Shown one piece after another: positions 62,575 through 64,000 of a DNA stretch of 64,000 nt; within the stretch, counting starts at the first letter, position 1; every line of letters starts with the position of its first letter. A program made the position numbers and the translations under genes. The stretch comes from Verrucomicrobiota bacterium. Lineage in GTDB: Bacteria; Verrucomicrobiota; Verrucomicrobiia; Verrucomicrobiales; Verrucomicrobiaceae. The notes under the pieces are model-generated. The model worked only from the letters and a program-made list of their open reading frames with translations, was not told the DNA's origin and did not search any database. Location: positions 124,001 through 188,000 of the forward strand of contig JAFLEI010000006.1 of assembly GCA_017301975.1 (NCBI GenBank), in the 5' to 3' direction.

Positions 62575-63452
62575 GGATCTTCGTTACAGGTGCCACGGGC
62601 TTCGTCGGCCGCGCTTTTTGCCAGGAGGCTGTCCGTCGAGGTCATCAAATCCTCGCGCTTACTCGTGATCCCACCGCGCAAATCGCCCCAGACGTTGAGA
62701 TCGCTGTCGGTAGCCTGGTAGAGACGCCATGGAATCAGGTGGCCCGATTTACGCCGGACGCGGTACTGCACCTCGCATGGTTCACTGGGCCGGGGAAGTA
62801 TCTTCAATCATCGGAAAATGAGGTGTGGCTCGAACTAAGCAAAGCCTGGTTCCGCAAGCTCATCGAACTCGGTGTGCCCTATGTCGCAGGGGCTGGCACC
62901 TGCATCGAATACGCGGCTTCCAAGGAACCCCTGAACGAAGACACTTCACCTCTCGCTCCGCTGTTTGCCTATTCAAAAGCGAAAGTGGCGCTGTTTGAAT
63001 GGCTACGGGGGCTTTCAGATGTGGATTGGTCGTGGTTCCGCCTTTTTTACCCCTACGGTAGCGGCGAACATCCGAACCGCTACACCAGTATGATGGCGCG
63101 CGAGTTGCGGGCTGGAAAGCCTCTGTCAATCAACTCGCCTGGCAGCATTCGCGATTACATCGAGATTCGCGATACTGCCGCCGCGTTTTGCCACGCTATG
63201 GAAGCACGATTGTGTGGAGCGGTGAACGTCGGCACAGGAGCGGGAATCACCATCGCATCGCTGGCGCTTCGCATCGCTGGCTTATTACACGCCGATGAGA
63301 ATCTGATTGGAGGAAATTCGAGCGCACCTTGCGATCCAACGCCAGTGATTGTCGCGGACGTAGGAAGACTTCTGCGATCTGGCTGGAAGCCGCTCATTGG
63401 CATCGACGAGGGCCTGCAACGGCTGATTGACAGCATGCCACTGAGAATATAA
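62571..63452 (+). CDS. NAD-dependent epimerase/dehydratase (extended SDR)
   Basis: 293 residues. IFVTGATGFVGRAFCQEAVR is the NAD-binding motif, LHLAWFTGPG follows, and Y-x3-K occurs in FAYSKAKVALFEWL near residue 140. The remainder is typical of sugar 4-epimerases or 4-ketoreductases. It probably completes the deoxysugar made by the two upstream genes, most likely by 4-keto reduction. It overlaps rfbC by 4 bp. Confidence 0.9.
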   Translation: MRIFVTGATGFVGRAFCQEAVRRGHQILALTRDPTAQIAPDVEIAVGSLVETPWNQVARFTPDAVLHLAWFTGPGKYLQSSENEVWLELSKAWFRKLIELGVPYVAGAGTCIEYAASKEPLNEDTSPLAPLFAYSKAKVALFEWLRGLSDVDWSWFRLFYPYGSGEHPNRYTSMMARELRAGKPLSINSPGSIRDYIEIRDTAAAFCHAMEARLCGAVNVGTGAGITIASLALRIAGLLHADENLIGGNSSAPCDPTPVIVADVGRLLRSGWKPLIGIDEGLQRLIDSMPLRI

Positions 63453-63503
63453 GGACGTTTCAGCCCCTCATGCTAAAGCCCTTCTCCTCAGGCGTCTAAT
63501 ATC

Positions 63504-64000
63504 ATGCAGCTGACAATAGACTCAGACAACAACACGCTGTTCTGCAAGGATGCAGAGGGAGAACGCCACATGCCGCTTTACTGCGATGAAGCGTTCAAGA
63601 TTATTTCCAATCTTTGGGTCAAAGCCGGCTGGAATGCCAAATATCTCTACACCTTCTCTTGGATGGGCCGCCCGATCATACAGTTCCCTGAGGATTTGGT
63701 CCGCGTCCAGGAAATGATTTTCCAGTTGAAGCCCGACGTGATTCTAGAAACAGGTGTTGCTCACGGCGGCTCTCTCATTTTTTACGCCTCGCTCTTTGAA
63801 GCCATGCGCTGCAAGGGGCGCGTCATCGGCATTGATATCGAGATCCGCCCTCACAACCGCGCGGAGATCGAGGCGCACCCCCTGTTTGATCGAATTACTC
63901 TCATCGAGGGTTCCTCCGTGGATACTGAGACATTGCAGAAAGCGCATGCTCTGATCGCCCCAGGGCAAAAAGTGCTCGTCATCCTTGATTCCAATCACCT
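63504..64000 (+). CDS. CmcI-like (cephalosporin hydroxylase family) methyltransferase, partial at window edge
   Basis: Starts at the ATG at 63504 and is open through the last base, so the C-terminus is outside the window. About 165 residues are visible. The SAM-binding region reads VILETGVAHGGSLIFYASLF, followed by VIGIDIEIRPHN and ITLIEGSSVD, then VLVILDSNH, which is the CmcI layout. Members are SAM-dependent methyltransferases despite the old name and are common in deoxysugar clusters. It follows the epimerase by 51 bp on the same strand. Confidence 0.85.
   Translation, partial: MQLTIDSDNNTLFCKDAEGERHMPLYCDEAFKIISNLWVKAGWNAKYLYTFSWMGRPIIQFPEDLVRVQEMIFQLKPDVILETGVAHGGSLIFYASLFEAMRCKGRVIGIDIEIRPHNRAEIEAHPLFDRITLIEGSSVDTETLQKAHALIAPGQKVLVILDSNH

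Noticed and set aside
1-64000. tRNA or rRNA genes
   Set aside because: No T-loop (GTTCRANNC) with a matching acceptor stem and no rRNA-like stretch was recognised. A covariance-model search would be decisive.

Overview
The window is a chromosomal stretch of about 64 kb that I read as Verrucomicrobiota, most likely a Prosthecobacter-like member of the Verrucomicrobiaceae. This is inferred from gene families, not from an rRNA. The pointers are a DUF1080 secreted protein, a RAYT-type Y1 transposase, a fused class II aldolase/short-chain dehydrogenase beside an EboE-type TIM barrel, a small prepilin-like protein, and weak or absent Shine-Dalgarno sequences. No rRNA, tRNA or CRISPR array was seen.

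The left part (1-28 kb) is mostly housekeeping. A co-directional block holds dnaN, a small lipoprotein, tyrA, aroA, cmk and plsC. It is followed by a large unusual protein that joins a degenerate kinase-like region to a ParA/TraL-type P-loop ATPase. Next come a DUF2721 membrane protein, a perfect 25-bp inverted repeat of REPIN architecture, the aldolase/dehydrogenase with EboE, and the RAYT gene. Then follow DUF1080, a sigma-54 activator whose receiver has Glu at the phospho-acceptor position, uppS, a zinc-ribbon membrane protein, tatC, a NUDIX gene and argH. A 21-copy 9-bp tandem repeat separates argH from feoA-feoB and a 42-residue FeoB-associated protein. A nitrilase-family hydrolase, an L,D-transpeptidase lipoprotein, a GNAT protein, a DEAD-box helicase and a LuxR-type response regulator complete this part.

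The right part (29-64 kb, running off the edge) is a large polysaccharide locus with many strand switches. Its minus-strand arm (36.96 to 29.4 kb) is a tightly overlapped operon, with 4-bp ATGA junctions at most steps. It encodes an RsbW-type anti-sigma/kinase ATPase, several glycosyltransferases, a nucleotidyltransferase-fold protein, and a WecG/TagA glycosyltransferase fused to two STAS domains. This looks like a partner-switch regulator wired into the polysaccharide machinery and is the most interesting system here. The same arm carries visible decay or variability: a glycosyltransferase broken at a 7-base homopolymer, a 52-codon glycosyltransferase stub, a C-terminally truncated glycosyltransferase, and an acyltransferase remnant at its end.

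The middle (37.5-50.8 kb) holds VanZ-like and YdcF-like proteins, glycosyltransferases, methyltransferases, a membrane EEP-family hydrolase with a prepilin-like partner, a GDP-mannose/UDP-glucose dehydrogenase and a GT39-like membrane transferase. From 51.2 to 57.6 kb there is a compact operon: wecB, deacetylase-like protein, GNAT-like protein, FkbH-type HAD protein, acyl carrier protein, and a MaoC-SDR fusion. It suggests that an ACP-bound hydroxyacyl group is made and transferred to a sugar. The right end has methyltransferases, an OafA-like acyltransferase, a deoxysugar C-methyltransferase, an RfbC-like epimerase, an NAD-dependent epimerase, and the start of a CmcI-like protein cut by the window edge.
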